Below, piece by piece: positions 27,900-37,700 of a DNA stretch of 64,000 nucleotides. A model generated the notes under the pieces. The model was not told where the DNA came from. It did no database searches and was given only the letters and a program-made list of their open reading frames with translations. Origin of the DNA: Silanimonas sp044377035 (GTDB lineage Bacteria; Pseudomonadota; Gammaproteobacteria; Xanthomonadales; Xanthomonadaceae); contig NZ_JBILJW010000012.1 of assembly GCF_044377035.1 (NCBI RefSeq), positions 42,183 through 106,182 on the forward strand, given 5' to 3'. The position numbers and the translations under genes were made by a program. Position 1 is the first letter of the stretch; each line of letters starts with the position of its first letter.

Positions 27900-29603
27900 G
27901 GGCGCGGCGCCGTCCTTGAACACTTCGCTGACCCGGTCCGCGAGACCGATGGCCAGCTCACGCTCGGCGTAGAACACCTCGCCGAGACTCGCGCCGGCCA
28001 ACAGCTCGGCTTCGTCGGCGCTGTGCGTGCGAAGAAGGATGCGGATGCCCGGACGCAGGGCCTTCGCCGTGGTCGCGATTCCGCGCACCGCCAGCAGGTC
28101 CGACGCGGCGACCACCAGCAGGCGGGCATGGTGGAGATGCGCCTGCACCAGCACCTCGGGAAGCTGCGCATCACCCAGTACCGCAGGCTGGCCGCGTCCA
28201 CGCAGTCCCTCGACGAGGTCGCGCTGCGTCTCCACCACCACGAAGGGCAGGCCACGCGCCGTGAGCTGCTCGGCGAGCACGCGGCCCACGCGGCCGTAGC
28301 CCACCAGCACCGCATGGTCGCGCAAGCGCTCGGCGTCGACCGCATCGGGCAACACCGCCAAGGGGTCGGAGAGGTCCTGCGGCACGGCCTGTGCGGCGCC
28401 CTTCGCCTCGAGGCGCTTCTTCAGCGGCTCGACCGCGGCGAAGAGCAGCGGATTGATCGCGATCGACACCACCGCGCCGGCGACGACGAGGCTCATCGCC
28501 TCCTGGCCGAGCAGTCCCAGCGCCAAGCCGAGCCCCGCGAGGATGAAGCTGAACTCGCCGATCTGCGCGAGGCTGCCGCCGACCGTCAAGGCCGTGCGCC
28601 ACGGGTAGCGCAGCGCGCGCACCACGGCGATCGCCGCGATCGTCTTGCCCACCACCACCACGCCCACCACCGCCAGCACGCGCAACGGCTCCTCCACCAG
28701 CACGGCGGGGTCGAACAGCATGCCCACCGAAACGAAGAACAGCACCGCGAACGCGTCCCGCAGCGGCAACGACTCCTCCGCCGCGCGATGGCTGAAGTCC
28801 GACTCGCGCATCATCATCCCGGCGAAGAACGCGCCGAGCGCGAAACTGACGTCGAACAGCGCCGCAGCACCAACGGCGATGCCGATGGCCGAGCTGACGA
28901 CGGCCAGCGTGAACAGTTCGCGGTTGCCGGTCTTGGCGACGGCCCACAGCAGCTTCGGATAGATGCGCCGGCCGATCACCAGCATCACCACGAAGAACGC
29001 CGTCACCTTCAGCAGCGTGAGGCCGATGGCCGCGCCCAGCGCCTTGCCGGAAACGGCCGCACCCGCACCCTCGGGCAACATCAGCGGGGCCAGCACCGGC
29101 AGCAGCACCAGCACCAGCACCATCACGAGGTCTTCGACCACCAGCCAGCCCACGGCGATCTTGCCGTCGCTGCTTTCGAGCAGGCCGCGCGCCTCCAGCG
29201 CCTTGAGCAGCACCACCGTCGAGGCCACCGAAAGCGTCATGCCAAACACCAGGCCCGCGCCCCAGGGCCAGCCCCACCAGTGGGCCAAGCCGAAGCCCAT
29301 CGCCAGCGCCGCCGCCATCTGCAGCAGCGCGCCCGGCAGCGCGATGCCGCGCACCTTCACCAGGTCGTCGAGCGAGAAATGCAGGCCGACGCCGAACATC
29401 AGCAGCATCACGCCGATCTCGGCGAGCTGGCTGGCCAGCGCCATGTCGGCCACGTAGCCCGGCGTGGCCGGACCGATCAGCACGCCCGCGGCAAGGAAGC
29501 CGACGATGGCCGGAAGCCGCAAGCGGTGCGCCAGCCACCCGAGTACCAGCGCGCCGCCGAAGGCCGCGGCCAGCATGATGATGAGGGTCACGTCGTGTGG
29601 CAT
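27885..29603 (-). CDS. ybaL: YbaL-type monovalent cation:proton antiporter (CPA2/Kef family)
   Basis: A 572-residue inner-membrane protein with 12-13 hydrophobic helices. The N-terminal half follows YbaL closely (LPAIVGFLAAGVLIGPATPG, LAEIGVMLLMFGVGLHFSLD, SVASTVVLLKALE, GWLVVEDLVMVLVLVLLPVL). The C-terminal ~150 residues form a RCK/TrkA-N Rossmann domain (VLVGYGRVGRVLAEQL) that would bind NAD(H) or nucleotides and gate the channel. The predicted role is K+ or Na+ efflux coupled to proton entry, as in Kef systems, though the substrate of YbaL is not firmly settled. Its stop lies inside the end of recD on the other strand. Confidence 0.92.
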   Translation of the reverse strand: MPHDVTLIIMLAAAFGGALVLGWLAHRLRLPAIVGFLAAGVLIGPATPGYVADMALASQLAEIGVMLLMFGVGLHFSLDDLVKVRGIALPGALLQMAAALAMGFGLAHWWGWPWGAGLVFGMTLSVASTVVLLKALEARGLLESSDGKIAVGWLVVEDLVMVLVLVLLPVLAPLMLPEGAGAAVSGKALGAAIGLTLLKVTAFFVVMLVIGRRIYPKLLWAVAKTGNRELFTLAVVSSAIGIAVGAAALFDVSFALGAFFAGMMMRESDFSHRAAEESLPLRDAFAVLFFVSVGMLFDPAVLVEEPLRVLAVVGVVVVGKTIAAIAVVRALRYPWRTALTVGGSLAQIGEFSFILAGLGLALGLLGQEAMSLVVAGAVVSIAINPLLFAAVEPLKKRLEAKGAAQAVPQDLSDPLAVLPDAVDAERLRDHAVLVGYGRVGRVLAEQLTARGLPFVVVETQRDLVEGLRGRGQPAVLGDAQLPEVLVQAHLHHARLLVVAASDLLAVRGIATTAKALRPGIRILLRTHSADEAELLAGASLGEVFYAERELAIGLADRVSEVFKDGAAPSAGH

Positions 29604-29696
29604 GGGCGCTCCTTTTTTCTTGCTCGATCAGCACCTTACCGAAGCCATCCGGAACGTGATGCGAACGGCCGGGTGCTGATGCGCGATCATCCGCCC

Positions 29697-30113
29697 ATGC
29701 CCACCACACCGCCCCTGATCCGCACCGTCGCCGCCGTCATCAGTGATGACGCCGGCCGCGTGCTGCTGGTCCGCAAGCAGGGCTCCTCCACCTTCATCCA
29801 GCCCGGTGGCAAGCGCGAAGCCGGCGAAGCGGCACTCAGCACCCTTGCGCGCGAGTTGCAGGAAGAACTCGGCGTCGCGCTGGTCGAAGGCAGCGCCGAG
29901 CGCCTTGGCGAATTCGAAGCCGATGCCGTGAACGAGCCCGGCCGCCGCGTGCGCGGCGAGGCCTACGCGGTGCGCATCGATGGTATTCCCGCCGCCTCGG
30001 CGGAGATCGCCGAGCTGGCGTGGGTCGCGCCGCAGGCCCCCTTCCCCGTGCCCGTAGCACCGCTCAGCGCGGAGCACATCCTCCCGGCGTGGCGGGCTTG
30101 GTGGAACGCCTGA
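29697..30113 (+). CDS. NUDIX hydrolase
   Basis: A 138-residue protein with a complete Nudix box, GKREAGEAALSTLARELQEELGV (GX5EX7REUXEEXGU; core shown as ARELQEELGV), at about residues 44-66. It begins with RTVAAVISDDAGRVLLVRK, the usual first strands. Nudix enzymes cleave nucleoside diphosphates linked to another group; the exact substrate is unclear. ATG 29697 gives the normal N-terminus; ATG 29679 would add six residues. The much longer frame running in from the antisense of ybaL is not coding. It precedes the partner-switching genes by 58 bases on the same strand, so read-through is possible. Confidence 0.9.
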   Translation: MPTTPPLIRTVAAVISDDAGRVLLVRKQGSSTFIQPGGKREAGEAALSTLARELQEELGVALVEGSAERLGEFEADAVNEPGRRVRGEAYAVRIDGIPAASAEIAELAWVAPQAPFPVPVAPLSAEHILPAWRAWWNA

Positions 30114-30171
30114 CGCCGCGCCCGCGGTGTGTCACATTGCGCCGTCCCCGCACGGCGCCCTCCGTCCCCGC

Positions 30172-30594
30172 GTGAGCACGTTCCGCCTTCCCCGCCAGCG
30201 CGATGCCCTCAGCGGCTTTGCCGATGACTTCGCCACATGGTGCGAGGCCGCGGACGTGCCGCCGGCGGTGGCCACGCGCTTCCAGATCGCCTTCGACGAG
30301 CTGCTGACCAACGCGATCTCGCACGGGGCCGCCTCGCCCGAGCCGCTGCTGGTGCAACTGCGCGCCGACGCCGGTCGTCTGGAAGCCGAGATCGTCGATG
30401 CGGGCCCGCCCTTCGATCCGCTGGCGCAGGCCGCGCCCGACACCACGCTCGCCCTCGACGAACGCGAACCGGGCGGCCTCGGCCTGCTGCTGGTGCGTGA
30501 ACTCATCGACGAAGTGCACTGGCACCACGACGGCGCGCGCAACCACCTGCGCCTCGCCCACCCGCTTTCCGACGCCCCCGCCACCACCGGCTGA
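30172..30594 (+). CDS. RsbW-like anti-sigma/serine kinase (HATPase)
   Basis: A 140-residue GHKL ATPase. GTG 30172 is preferred because it starts the first strand (STFRLPRQRDALSGFADDF); an upstream GTG at 30127 adds Pro-rich residues. N-box FDELLTNAISHG, G1-like VDAGPPFDPL and G2-like EPGGLGLLLVRELIDEV are all present. This is the pattern of SpoIIAB/RsbW-type kinases that phosphorylate a STAS antagonist on serine. The STAS gene follows seven bases later, and the SpoIIE phosphatase after it. The module would control a sigma factor or another output by partner switching. No sigma factor gene is adjacent. Confidence 0.9.
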   Translation: MSTFRLPRQRDALSGFADDFATWCEAADVPPAVATRFQIAFDELLTNAISHGAASPEPLLVQLRADAGRLEAEIVDAGPPFDPLAQAAPDTTLALDEREPGGLGLLLVRELIDEVHWHHDGARNHLRLAHPLSDAPATTG

Positions 30595-30601
30595 CCACGA
30601 C

Positions 30602-30937
30602 ATGCTCGACATCGAAGACACCGACCACGCCGGCGTGCGCCTGCTGCAGCTCAGCGGCCGCCTCGACACCAACACCTCGACGGTCTTCGACCGCCACTGC
30701 AGCGAGCGCGTCGGGCTGGACGCCCGCGTCGCCGTCGACCTCGCCGGCGTCGACTACGTCAGCTCGGCCGGGCTGCGCGTGTTCCTGATGCTGGCGAAGA
30801 AGCTGCAGAAGGGTGGCGGCGCCCTCGTGCTCTGCGGCCTTGCTCCAGCCGTGCGCGAAGTGTTCGACATCGCCGGCTTCAGCCGCATCCTCACCCTCGT
30901 CGCCGACCGCGACGCCGCGCTCGCGCAGCTGCGCTGA
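30602..30937 (+). CDS. STAS-domain anti-sigma-factor antagonist
   Basis: A 111-residue single STAS domain of the SpoIIAA/RsbV type: LLQLSGRLDTNTS at the start, VDLAGVDYVSSAGLRVFL in the middle with the candidate phosphorylated serine at 54 or 55, and CGLAPAVREVFDIAGFSRIL at the end. It is the substrate expected for the RsbW-like kinase upstream and the SpoIIE phosphatase downstream. Its TGA shares bases with the ATG of the phosphatase (TGATG), a sign of translational coupling and fixed stoichiometry. Confidence 0.92.
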   Translation: MLDIEDTDHAGVRLLQLSGRLDTNTSTVFDRHCSERVGLDARVAVDLAGVDYVSSAGLRVFLMLAKKLQKGGGALVLCGLAPAVREVFDIAGFSRILTLVADRDAALAQLR

Positions 30938-32913
30938 TGGCGAACGCCGAGGCCACGCGTCGCATCAGCGGGCGGGGGGTGCAGCGCCTGCCGCCCTGGG
31001 CGGCGGGCAGCCTCGGCTTCCTGCTGGTGGGCCTCGGTTTCAGCGCGCTGGTGGCCCTGCTGTTCTGGCGCACGCAGGCCGCGATGATCGGCGAGATCCA
31101 CGCCGGCCTGCAGCGCACCGCGCGGATCGCCGTGCAATCCATCGATGTGGGCGGGCACGGCGATTTCACCTCGCCCGCGCAGCATCGGTCACCCGAGTAC
31201 CAGCAGGCCATCGCGCCGCTGCGCGCCGTGCTCGCCGCCGACCCGGAAGTGGCCTTCGCCTGGACGGTGGTGGAGCGCGAGGGCGTGCTGCATTTCGTGC
31301 TCGACGGCTCCACCCCGCGCCCGGGCGACACCACGGTGGCGCCGGACTGGGTGCAGATCATGGAGGTGTTCGAGAACCCGCCGGCCGATCTGTTCACCGC
31401 CCTGCGCGAAGGCCGCAGCGTGGTGTCGCAGCCCTACACCGACGAGTGGGGAAGCTTCATCAGCGCCTTCGAGCCGCTGAAGAACGGCGAAGGCCGCACC
31501 GTCGCCGCGCTCGGCATCGACCTGCGCCTCACCCAGTACGAAGCCCGCCTCGCCCCGGTGCAACGCGCCGCACTGCTCGCCCTCGGCGTGGGCTGGGTGG
31601 TGGCCTTCGTCGTGGGGCTGGCCGTCTGGGCCAGCCGCCGCAACGACCGCACCGCGCGCGAACTTGCGCGGCAGCTGCGCACGGTGAACGCCCTGCTGGC
31701 CGTTTCGCGCGCGCTCTCCACCGGCGTGCGCCTCGACGAACTGCTGCCGGTGATCGTGGCGCAGACCACCGAAGTGATGGGCGTGGAGCGCAGCGGCTTG
31801 CTGCTGCACGAGCCCGCCACCGGCGCGCTGCGCTACAGCGTGGCGCAGGGCCTCGACGCCCGCAGCGTGCCCGCGTTCGCGCCCGGCGAAGGCATCGCGC
31901 AGCGCGCGCTGCGCGAGGGCCAGCTGCAGAACGTGCCGGATTGCAAGAAAGACACCGCCTTCAGCAGCCGCCCCGACGAAGGCACCGCCCTGCAGACGCG
32001 CAACCTGCTGGCCCTGCCCATCCGCCGCGGCGACGGCCAAGCCGTTGGCGTGCTGGAAGTGGTGAACAAGCTCGGCGACGAGGGCTTCGACCGCGATGAT
32101 GAAGTGCTGCTCGAAGCGCTCGGCGGCCTGGTGCTGATGGCCTTCGATCGTGCGCGGCTCACCGAGGTGTACGTCGAGAAGCAAAAGCTCGACGAGGCCC
32201 TGAAGCTCGCCGCCTCCATCCAGATGAGCATGGTGCCGCAGGCGTTCCCGAAGCCCGGCACCACGCCGGTCGAGGTGCACGCGCAGCTGCTGCCGGCCAA
32301 GGAAGTGGGCGGCGACTTCTACGACTTCTTCTGGCTCGACGCCCACCGCCTCGCGCTGGTGATGGCGGATGTGTCCGGCAAGGCCATGCCCGCTGCGCTG
32401 TTCATGGCCAAGGCGAAGACGCTGGTGAAGGCCGCCGCGCTGTTGATCGACGGCCCCGACGAGATCCTGCGCCGCGCCAACGACGAGCTGGCCGCCGACA
32501 ACGACGCCGGCATGTTCGTCACCGTCTTCCTCGGCATCCTCGACACCCGCGACGGCCGCCTGCGCTACAGCAATGCCGGCCACAACCCGCCGCTGCGCGC
32601 GAGCACCGGCACCTTGAGCGCCCTCGACGGCGCCGACGGCGTGGCGCTCGGCGTGATGGAAGGCCTCGACTACCGCAGTGCGGAGCTCGCGCTCAGCGCC
32701 GGGGACGTGCTGTTCCTGTTCACCGATGGCGTGAACGAAGCAATGGACCCGCGTGGGCAGCCTTGGGGTCAGGCCGCGATGGAGGCTTCGTTCGCTGCAA
32801 CGGAAGGAACGATGGCGGCAAGGAATGAAGCGATGGTCGCAGCGATCCGCAAGCACGCGGCGGGTACCGAGCAGAGCGACGACGTCGCGGTGTTGATGGT
32901 GAGGTGGCGGTGA
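30937..32913 (+). CDS. membrane sensor GAF-SpoIIE (PP2C) serine phosphatase
   Basis: A 658-residue protein. A membrane helix (about 24-46) is followed by a ~145-residue extracytoplasmic sensor (Cache/PDC-like, with PYTDEWGSFISAFEPL), a second helix (about 210-232), a GAF domain (~250-400) and a C-terminal PP2C/SpoIIE domain. The phosphatase has EVGGDFYDFF, DVSGKAMPAALFMA, YSNAGHNPPL, LFTDGVNEA and EQSDDVAVLMV, so the metal-binding aspartates are intact. It should dephosphorylate the STAS protein on receipt of an external signal. The extracytoplasmic domain is clearly related to that of the protein at 47977-48831. Confidence 0.93.
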   Translation: MANAEATRRISGRGVQRLPPWAAGSLGFLLVGLGFSALVALLFWRTQAAMIGEIHAGLQRTARIAVQSIDVGGHGDFTSPAQHRSPEYQQAIAPLRAVLAADPEVAFAWTVVEREGVLHFVLDGSTPRPGDTTVAPDWVQIMEVFENPPADLFTALREGRSVVSQPYTDEWGSFISAFEPLKNGEGRTVAALGIDLRLTQYEARLAPVQRAALLALGVGWVVAFVVGLAVWASRRNDRTARELARQLRTVNALLAVSRALSTGVRLDELLPVIVAQTTEVMGVERSGLLLHEPATGALRYSVAQGLDARSVPAFAPGEGIAQRALREGQLQNVPDCKKDTAFSSRPDEGTALQTRNLLALPIRRGDGQAVGVLEVVNKLGDEGFDRDDEVLLEALGGLVLMAFDRARLTEVYVEKQKLDEALKLAASIQMSMVPQAFPKPGTTPVEVHAQLLPAKEVGGDFYDFFWLDAHRLALVMADVSGKAMPAALFMAKAKTLVKAAALLIDGPDEILRRANDELAADNDAGMFVTVFLGILDTRDGRLRYSNAGHNPPLRASTGTLSALDGADGVALGVMEGLDYRSAELALSAGDVLFLFTDGVNEAMDPRGQPWGQAAMEASFAATEGTMAARNEAMVAAIRKHAAGTEQSDDVAVLMVRWR

Positions 32914-33239
32914 TCTTGTAGCGGCGACTGCGTGATCGCCGCTGGAGGTCCGATGTCGGCCAGAAGCAGTCATTCACTGGGCTAGGCCAAACACAGCCAA
33001 TCGCTTGGTTGGCTACAAATTGCAAACCGCCAAGCAATTGACCAGCGTCGCTACGGCATCTGACCATACTCGTCGGTGCAACTGCCCAGCGCCGGCGAGA
33101 CACTGGCCGGCAGAGAACGGCCAGAAGCAGACCCTGCGCCCCTCGCCGTGACGAGGTCATCAGCTCCGATTTGGCCATCGCCTTTTGTGCGGGGAGGCGG
33201 ATCTCCACCCAAACCGCAGTTGAGAAACGCATCTCGCGG
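32914..33239. other. 326-base intergenic stretch, left edge of low-GC region
   Basis: Contains no supported gene. Two hairpins are present: AGCGGCGA/TCGCCGCT (32920-32943) just after the phosphatase stop, and AGCCAA/TTGGCT (32995-33014). The first may end the partner-switching operon. Base composition falls visibly from here onward, so this may be the left junction of an acquired segment. GGCCAGAAGCAG occurs twice, at 32959 and 33119. Confidence 0.55.
32920..32943 (+). terminator. hairpin directly after the SpoIIE operon
   Basis: AGCGGCGA (32920-32927) pairs with TCGCCGCT (32936-32943) around an eight-base loop, seven bases after the stop codon. There is no T-run, so it may be a repetitive extragenic element rather than a terminator. 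Confidence 0.4.
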
Positions 33240-34709
33240 CTATCGCATAGGCAGGCCGGTGTCATGGCTTGGCTGCCACGTGGCCAGAGCGAGATGGGCA
33301 CGCGCATAAGCAGCAATGCTGGAGGCTTTCGCATCCAGCAAGGCGCGATCCGTTTCCCCCATAGCGAGCTTGGCGTCGACGAGTGCCAGGCGACCATCAA
33401 GCCCTGCGGCATGGCGCGCCCTCGCGACCCTGAAGCTTTGCGCCGTTCTTTCGGCGGTGACCGACGCTTGGCTGAGCATTGACACGGATGCTTTGGCGTC
33501 GCTAACGCGATCCTCCGCATCCTTGACAGCTTCCAACACCGTCGCCTCGAGAGCAACGAACGCAGCTTCGGATTGAGCGCCCGCAGCCCTCGCCTGCGCA
33601 CGCAAGCGCGCCCAATCAAGCGGATTCCATTGCAGGATTCCACCCGCTGCCCAACGTCCAGCGCTCGATAGATCCAAGCCCCCCGGCCTTTGCAGAACAC
33701 CGCCGCTGAAATCCAGGCGGAGCTCTGGCAGAAATGCTGCGCTGGCCAACGCCGCCGCTCCAACGGATTGCTTGTAAGCTGCTTTCGCTCGAACGACGTC
33801 CGGACGACGGATCAGCAATCCCTCGGATCCAGCCAAACTATCGATCGATGGCGGGATGGGCAAAGGCTCATCGTCCGGAACCAAAAGACCGTCGTCGCCT
33901 GGCGTGCGGCCCCGAAGCACTGCCAGCGCACTGCGCGCTATGGCGTTCCTTGCTTCTGTCTCGGATCGCAACGCCCGACGCTCCGCCAGTAACGCGGTTG
34001 GCCCGTCAACAGAGCGTTGATCGTCAATTCCTGCGTCGACCCTCTTCTGTTGGACGGAAAGCGCAAGCTCGGCTGCCTCGATCTCCTCGCCGAGGATCTG
34101 CATCTGTTCCGACGTCGCTCGCCACTGCGTCCAAGCAGAGACGACCTGGGCCTGCAGCAGAGCGCGTGACGCAAGGAGATCGGCGCCCGCAATATCTAGG
34201 GCACCTTCGGAAATGGCGCGCCTTGCCTTGTTCCTTCCAAAAAGATCGATTTCCCAAGTAGCGGAAAGATCGGCCTGCGCCAGCTCCCGAGTGGGGCCTC
34301 GAACGTCTCCGCCAAACGGATCGACGTCGGGTCCCGATAGGCGCTGTCGTGACATGCCAGCCGCAACTCCACCTCGGGGGAATGCGTCCCAGCGGCGTTC
34401 CGAAAACAGCGCCCGTGCCTGCTCGACAGCAAGCACGTTGGCATGAACACCCTTGTTTCGGGCTTCGGCTTCCTCCACAAGAGCGTTTAGCTCGTCGTTC
34501 GCCAACGAGAGCCACCACCGCCCCGAATCCTCTGTGGTCGTCTGCACATCCATCCCAGCGCTAGGTGGATTCAGCAGATCGTTCCTAACGCCAAGGCCCT
34601 CTGATGCACTTCTCAACGGCGCATTGGGCTCAACACTTGCACAAGCCACGAGACTGATTGCGATCAAAGTCGCGATGGCCGTTGAACGAGTCGCTTTCTT
34701 GATGTTCAT
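33240..34709 (-). CDS. RND-system outer-membrane efflux lipoprotein (TolC/NodT family)
   Basis: A 489-residue protein. ATG 34709 has GGAG nine bases upstream and gives a lipoprotein signal ending in the lipobox LVACA. The ATG 14 codons upstream adds a charged leader and is less likely. Two long helical repeats with NodT-type motifs are seen (LARRAIS-like DLFGRNKARRAIS, VSAWTQWRATSEQMQ, RRPDVVRAKAAYKQS, AAFLPELRLDFSGG). It forms the trimeric outer-membrane channel of a tripartite pump. It is the last gene of a five-gene operon, 13 bases after the RND gene. GC content is much lower than in the flanking chromosome. Confidence 0.93.
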   Translation of the reverse strand: MNIKKATRSTAIATLIAISLVACASVEPNAPLRSASEGLGVRNDLLNPPSAGMDVQTTTEDSGRWWLSLANDELNALVEEAEARNKGVHANVLAVEQARALFSERRWDAFPRGGVAAGMSRQRLSGPDVDPFGGDVRGPTRELAQADLSATWEIDLFGRNKARRAISEGALDIAGADLLASRALLQAQVVSAWTQWRATSEQMQILGEEIEAAELALSVQQKRVDAGIDDQRSVDGPTALLAERRALRSETEARNAIARSALAVLRGRTPGDDGLLVPDDEPLPIPPSIDSLAGSEGLLIRRPDVVRAKAAYKQSVGAAALASAAFLPELRLDFSGGVLQRPGGLDLSSAGRWAAGGILQWNPLDWARLRAQARAAGAQSEAAFVALEATVLEAVKDAEDRVSDAKASVSMLSQASVTAERTAQSFRVARARHAAGLDGRLALVDAKLAMGETDRALLDAKASSIAAYARAHLALATWQPSHDTGLPMR

Positions 34710-34722
34710 TGAATTGCTCCGC

Positions 34723-37700
34723 TCAGGCCGGGACTCGAATTCGGAATGCAATCGCGTACAGGGCGGGAATGAGGCCGAGAGTAATGAGCGTTCCTAGGGC
34801 GAGTCCGCCGATCATTACGACAGCAAGACTCGTCCACATCGTTCCCCCGAAGATCCACAGTGGGACAAGCCCAAGAATGCAGACAAGCTTGGTCATGACG
34901 ATCGGTCGGAGCCGCTTGGCAGCTGCTTCTTGGACAGCCTCCGCCTCCGATCGTCCTGAAGCGCGCTCTTCGTCAATTGCATCGATAAGCAATACAGCGT
35001 TGTTGACGATAATTCCTCCGAGGGCAAGGAGACCCAATGTTCCAAGGAAAGTGAGCGATTCCCCGGTGATCAGCAGAGCGATTACTGCACCAATGCATAC
35101 GAACGGGACACTCGCAAGAACAATCAGACTCTTTCGAATTGAACCGAACTGCCACAGGAACATGAGGAACATGCCAACCATGCAGAGAGGGAGGAGCCGC
35201 TCGATAGCGGCATCCGCTTCGGCTCCTTCCTCGATCTCGCCTCCGATCTCTACGCGATGCCCATACGGCCACGAAAGCGATTCAATGGTCGGCTGAATCA
35301 GACCAACGATCTCTTGAGCCGTCATATCCGGATGACGTGCAGAAACGGTAATCATTCGTTGCTGATTTCGCCTCTGGATCACTGAAGGTTGAGAGCGAAG
35401 AGAAAGCGTTGCGACGTTGCCCAGCGGAACGCTACCGCCGTTACTGGTGGGGATGGCGATTCCCGCGAGAAGCGCTGCATCCTTCCGCAATTCGATCGGC
35501 GCACGCATGACGATAGGAAGCGAGCTATCTCCATCGCGATACGCACTGATGGCGGTTCCTACGAGCGTCGCCTCCAAAGCCTCGGCGATACCCGCCGAGC
35601 TCGTTCCAGAAGCGGCCGCACGGGGCGCATCGACGTCAACTTCAACTTCGAACACCGGCTGCTCGGCGTCGTCGATGACGTCTTCCATTCCCGGCTCCTT
35701 TCCGAGTTCTGCCATCAGAACATCGGCCGCGCGACGAAGCGCATCATGGTCTGGACCGATCAGGCGGAAAACGGCCGCTCCTGCCTCTGAGGCCCCCATC
35801 GAGAATCGCTTCGGCTCTACGCGTGCATGGGGGAGTGCCTCCGACACGGCGCGCCTCAGCGCACGTATTCCTTGCTCATGGCTGTATCCGTCAGCCAATG
35901 TCAGAACAGCGTACATCCGATGCGCAGCAGGAACGGGAGGATCCAACGCTAGGATGAAGCGAGGCCCACCCTCGCCGACATACAAGGCATGGGAGGCGAT
36001 CTCCGGGAGACGTGAGTTGTCGGATAGCAAACGGCTTAGGATCTCAGCCTCACGGATCGTCTCACCAGGAGCGTTGTCAGGGGGAAGTTCAATCGCCATT
36101 TGGAGCTGGCGTCGCTCTGAAGGCGGCATGAGCTCGCTGGGAACAACGGAGAACAATCCCATCGCGCCGACAAGCAGGAACAGCATTGCCCCGACGTAGG
36201 TTCCAGGTTGCGAGATGATCCATCGCACTTTCCCGCGATACCAGCCGGTCAGGGATTCAATGCGCTTCGCGAATGCCGTCAGCTCATGATGCTGGTGAGC
36301 AAACAATTTGCAGAGCAGAGGCGTAACGGTGACGGCGAGAACAAGCGACAGCAGCAAGGCGACGGCAACGACAATTCCAAGGCTCCGAAGGTACTCGCCC
36401 GTGTCTGTCTGACTAAGGACCAGCGGCATGAACGTCAGGATGATGGCGAACGACGATACGAGGAGGGGAACAAACATCGTTCTCCCGGCTGCCTCCGCCG
36501 CAGCATCCCGATCTTCCCCGTTGGCCAAGCGGCGTTCCATGTCCTCGGCCACGACAATACCGTTGTCGACGAATAGCCCCAGCGCGATGATGATCGCGCC
36601 GATCGAAATCAAATGAAGTTCGATGCCCAGCAGGCGCATCACCAGTAGCGTGCCCAAGACCGTTGTCGGGACAATCGCACCTACGATGAGTCCCGTGCGC
36701 CACCCAAGGAAGAGCACGACGACACCCAGTACGATCACCGTGGTCTCAACGAAGACTTGGCTGACTTTCCAGAGCTGATCGCCGACGATCTTTGCCTGAT
36801 CAGTGATCGGGACGAGCTGCATTCCCGGCGGAAGCGTCGAGCTGAGCACCTTAATCTCCTCGCGGAGGGTCTCCGCGAAGCTCAGCACATTGCCACCAGC
36901 ATCCATCGAGACGGCAAGCACGATGCCGGGCTGCCCATTGAGGAATGCAGCGGACTGGGCGGGATCCACGGGTTCACGTCGAATCTCGGCAAGCCTGCCA
37001 AGCGGAATCATTCCACCGTTCGGCAACGCGATCGGGATGAGGGCAAGCTCGTCCAGCTCGCGCGCGTCCCCGGTGACAGTAACCGCCAAGGATGCACCGT
37101 CGGCCTCGATCTGGCCGGCGGGCGCGACGATGTTCCTCTCTGATAGTGCGCCTGCGATCGCCGAGGGTGGGAGCCCGGCGGCAAGGAGCGCTGGGAGGTC
37201 CAAGACAATAGACACTTGCTCGTCACGAACGCCATGAAGCGAGACGCGTTCCACGCGCGGAACGTCATTCAAGCGGTCGCGAAGCAATCGCGCCTGGCCA
37301 CGCAGCTCACCGGCGCTGTAGTCCTCTCCGGTAAGCCCCAAAGTGAGGACAGAGACTCGACCAAACTCGTCATCGACAATCGGTCCGAGGGTCCCGTCCG
37401 GAAGCTGGCCCTGCAGTCCATCAAGCTTTGCACGCATCCGTTGCCAGACGCTTGGAAGCTGGTCAGGATCCACGCGGTCGTAAAGCACCACATAGGTGAA
37501 CAGGAAGCCAGGGCGCACGGTCGTCGCGACGTCGTCCACCTCCGGGAGCTCACGAATCCGCTCCTCGATCGGGCGAGCGATAAGGGTCTCCATCCGCTCG
37601 GCTGATGCACCAGGCAAGCTCGCGACTACGGTTGCGACGCGAATCGTGATCCCTGGCTCTTCTGTCGAAGGAAAATCAAGTGCGATGCCGATGCCCGCCA

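Noticed and set aside
28023..30113. A 696-residue plus-strand frame entering the NUDIX gene
   Set aside because: Only the last 138 codons are coding (NUDIX). The rest is antisense to ybaL and has His/Gln/Arg-rich shadow composition.
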